Part shown: positions 4,582-5,506 of the stretch, in pieces
Layout of the letters: every line of letters begins with the position of its first letter
How positions within the stretch are numbered: the stretch's first letter is position 1
Assembly (NCBI GenBank): GCA_934247125.1
Contig: CAKQIZ010000094.1
Location: 1-5,506, forward strand
From: an uncultured Clostridia bacterium
GTDB taxonomy: Bacteria > Bacillota > Clostridia > Peptostreptococcales > Anaerovoracaceae
DNA: 5,506 nt
Reading direction: 5' to 3'
Notes under the pieces: model-generated
Seen by the model: only the letters and a program-made list of their open reading frames with translations
What the model was told of the DNA's origin: nothing
Databases searched by the model: none
Program-made: the position numbers and the translations under genes

Positions 4582-5506
4582 TTATACATCCACATCGATA
4601 CTAACACCGGACTTAAGTTCGACAGTGATGTGGTCATCCCAGATGGTGATCTGCTTGATCCAGCGTCGTACCAGCGATTCGTCAAATTCGGTGAGGTGGG
4701 TAGTCTGCTGTTCGATATAATCCTGCAGGTCATTGATTCGCTTTATCTGTTCATCTCTTGCTGCAGTGTCGACGGTGGTTTGCTGGCGGAGTTCTCGAAG
4801 CCTGAATATTTCATCGGCAATTTCGTCATAGGCTTCTTTGCTCTGGGCTTTCTGGATAAGCTCTTGCTGTAGGGCCATCAGCTTCTCATCGATGTTTTCA
4901 ACGGAAGTTGCCTGCGAAGCTCGAATGACTGAGGCAATGTTGAGTTGTAGTTGTGCTTGATAGCTGCTTTTGTCTCCAAACATCTGGTTGATAGCTTTGA
5001 CAACAGCATCCTGAAGGACCAGCTCGTTAATGGTTCTGGCGTGGCATTCCAATCCGGTAGATTCCAGCCTGCTGATGCAGCGCCAGACGATAGATTTAAC
5101 TCCACGATTGTTCCAGTGGAGCCTTCGGAACATTTCGCCGCATTCTCCGCAGATGACAATTTGTGAGAAGCAGTGGTTGCAGCTGTAGCTTCGTTTCTTG
5201 CCGTTGGCACTGGTTTTCACTACTCGTCTGCGGACCAGTTCTTCTTGAACCTGTAAGTAAATGTCTTTCGGAATAATGGCTTCGTGGTTGCCTTCTACAT
5301 AGTATTGAGGCACAAGACCGTTGTTCTTGACTCTGGTTTTGTTCAGAAAGTCAGTTGTGTAGGTTTTCTGGAGCAGGGCATCGCCGATATATTTCTCGTT
5401 TCGGAGAATCTTGTTGATGGTGCTTGTGTGCCACCTTTTTCCTCCGGCACCGGTAAGAATACCGTCACGCTCCAGTCCGGCGGCAATCTTATCCATGCTG
5501 AGCCCT
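4582..5506 (-). CDS. large serine recombinase, C-terminal part (runs off the right edge)
   Basis: Site-specific recombinase of the large serine (resolvase/invertase-related) family that integrates or excises mobile elements. Only the C-terminal half is in view: the frame stays open to the edge, so the ATG at 5496 is internal (GLS precedes it) and the N-terminal catalytic serine domain lies outside. Residue numbers count from that Met. The recombinase domain covers about 1-105 (DKIAAGLERDGILT, W22, ILRNEKYIGD at 30-39). A zinc ribbon uses C116, C119, C140 and C151. A coiled coil spans about 200-270 (EKLMALQQELIQKAQ, EIADEIFRLRELRQQ), followed by the typical ending LTEFDESLVRRWIKQITIWDDHITVELKSG. 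The stop is TAA at 4584-4582. It faces the small-gene operon and is less AT-rich than that operon. It probably belongs to a transposon or integrative element; no attachment site could be identified. Confidence 0.93.
   Translation of the reverse strand, partial: GLSMDKIAAGLERDGILTGAGGKRWHTSTINKILRNEKYIGDALLQKTYTTDFLNKTRVKNNGLVPQYYVEGNHEAIIPKDIYLQVQEELVRRRVVKTSANGKKRSYSCNHCFSQIVICGECGEMFRRLHWNNRGVKSIVWRCISRLESTGLECHARTINELVLQDAVVKAINQMFGDKSSYQAQLQLNIASVIRASQATSVENIDEKLMALQQELIQKAQSKEAYDEIADEIFRLRELRQQTTVDTAARDEQIKRINDLQDYIEQQTTHLTEFDESLVRRWIKQITIWDDHITVELKSGVSIDVDV

Noticed and set aside
4552..4872. 106-codon plus-strand frame over the recombinase 3' end
   Set aside because: It is antisense to a clear recombinase coding region and contains no recognisable domain.

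Overview
The window looks like a stretch of a Clostridia chromosome, most likely Lachnospiraceae-like. The basis is a Gram-positive style RlmD/RlmCD rRNA methyltransferase, purine-rich ribosome binding sites, a YaaC-like protein, and a large serine recombinase whose C-terminal half has the layout common in gut Clostridia. The taxon is inferred from gene style, not from a marker gene.

Layout: (1) Positions 1-486 are a 188-bp direct tandem repeat, two full copies and a partial third. The array enters from the left edge and its partial copy is fused to the leader of the next gene. (2) 514-2208 (+) encodes a 564-residue 23S rRNA uracil-C5 methyltransferase, lengthened by two low-complexity insertions, one Gly/Ala then Lys/Arg rich and one acidic. 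(3) 2209-2487 is intergenic and holds a short inverted fragment resembling the methyltransferase 3' end. (4) 2488-3534 (+) is a visibly AT-rich gene for a YaaC-like protein of unknown function, closed by a clear intrinsic terminator. (5) 3637-4520 is a compact self-contained unit: a perfect-consensus promoter containing dyads, then three tightly packed small genes of 160, 60 and 52 codons, the last a predicted single-pass membrane protein. I recognise none of the three. (6) 4528-4562 is a hairpin between convergent genes. (7) 4582-5506 (-) is the C-terminal part of a large serine recombinase that runs off the right edge.

How it fits together: the methyltransferase is housekeeping. The AT-rich block from about 2470 to 4520 lies between it and a site-specific recombinase of more even composition, and reads as accessory cargo, plausibly on an integrative element whose recombinase gene faces the cargo. 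The three-gene unit is the best candidate for an undescribed system. The repeat array, with a conserved micro-ORF in each copy and the last micro-ORF overlapping the methyltransferase start codon, is the second item worth attention.
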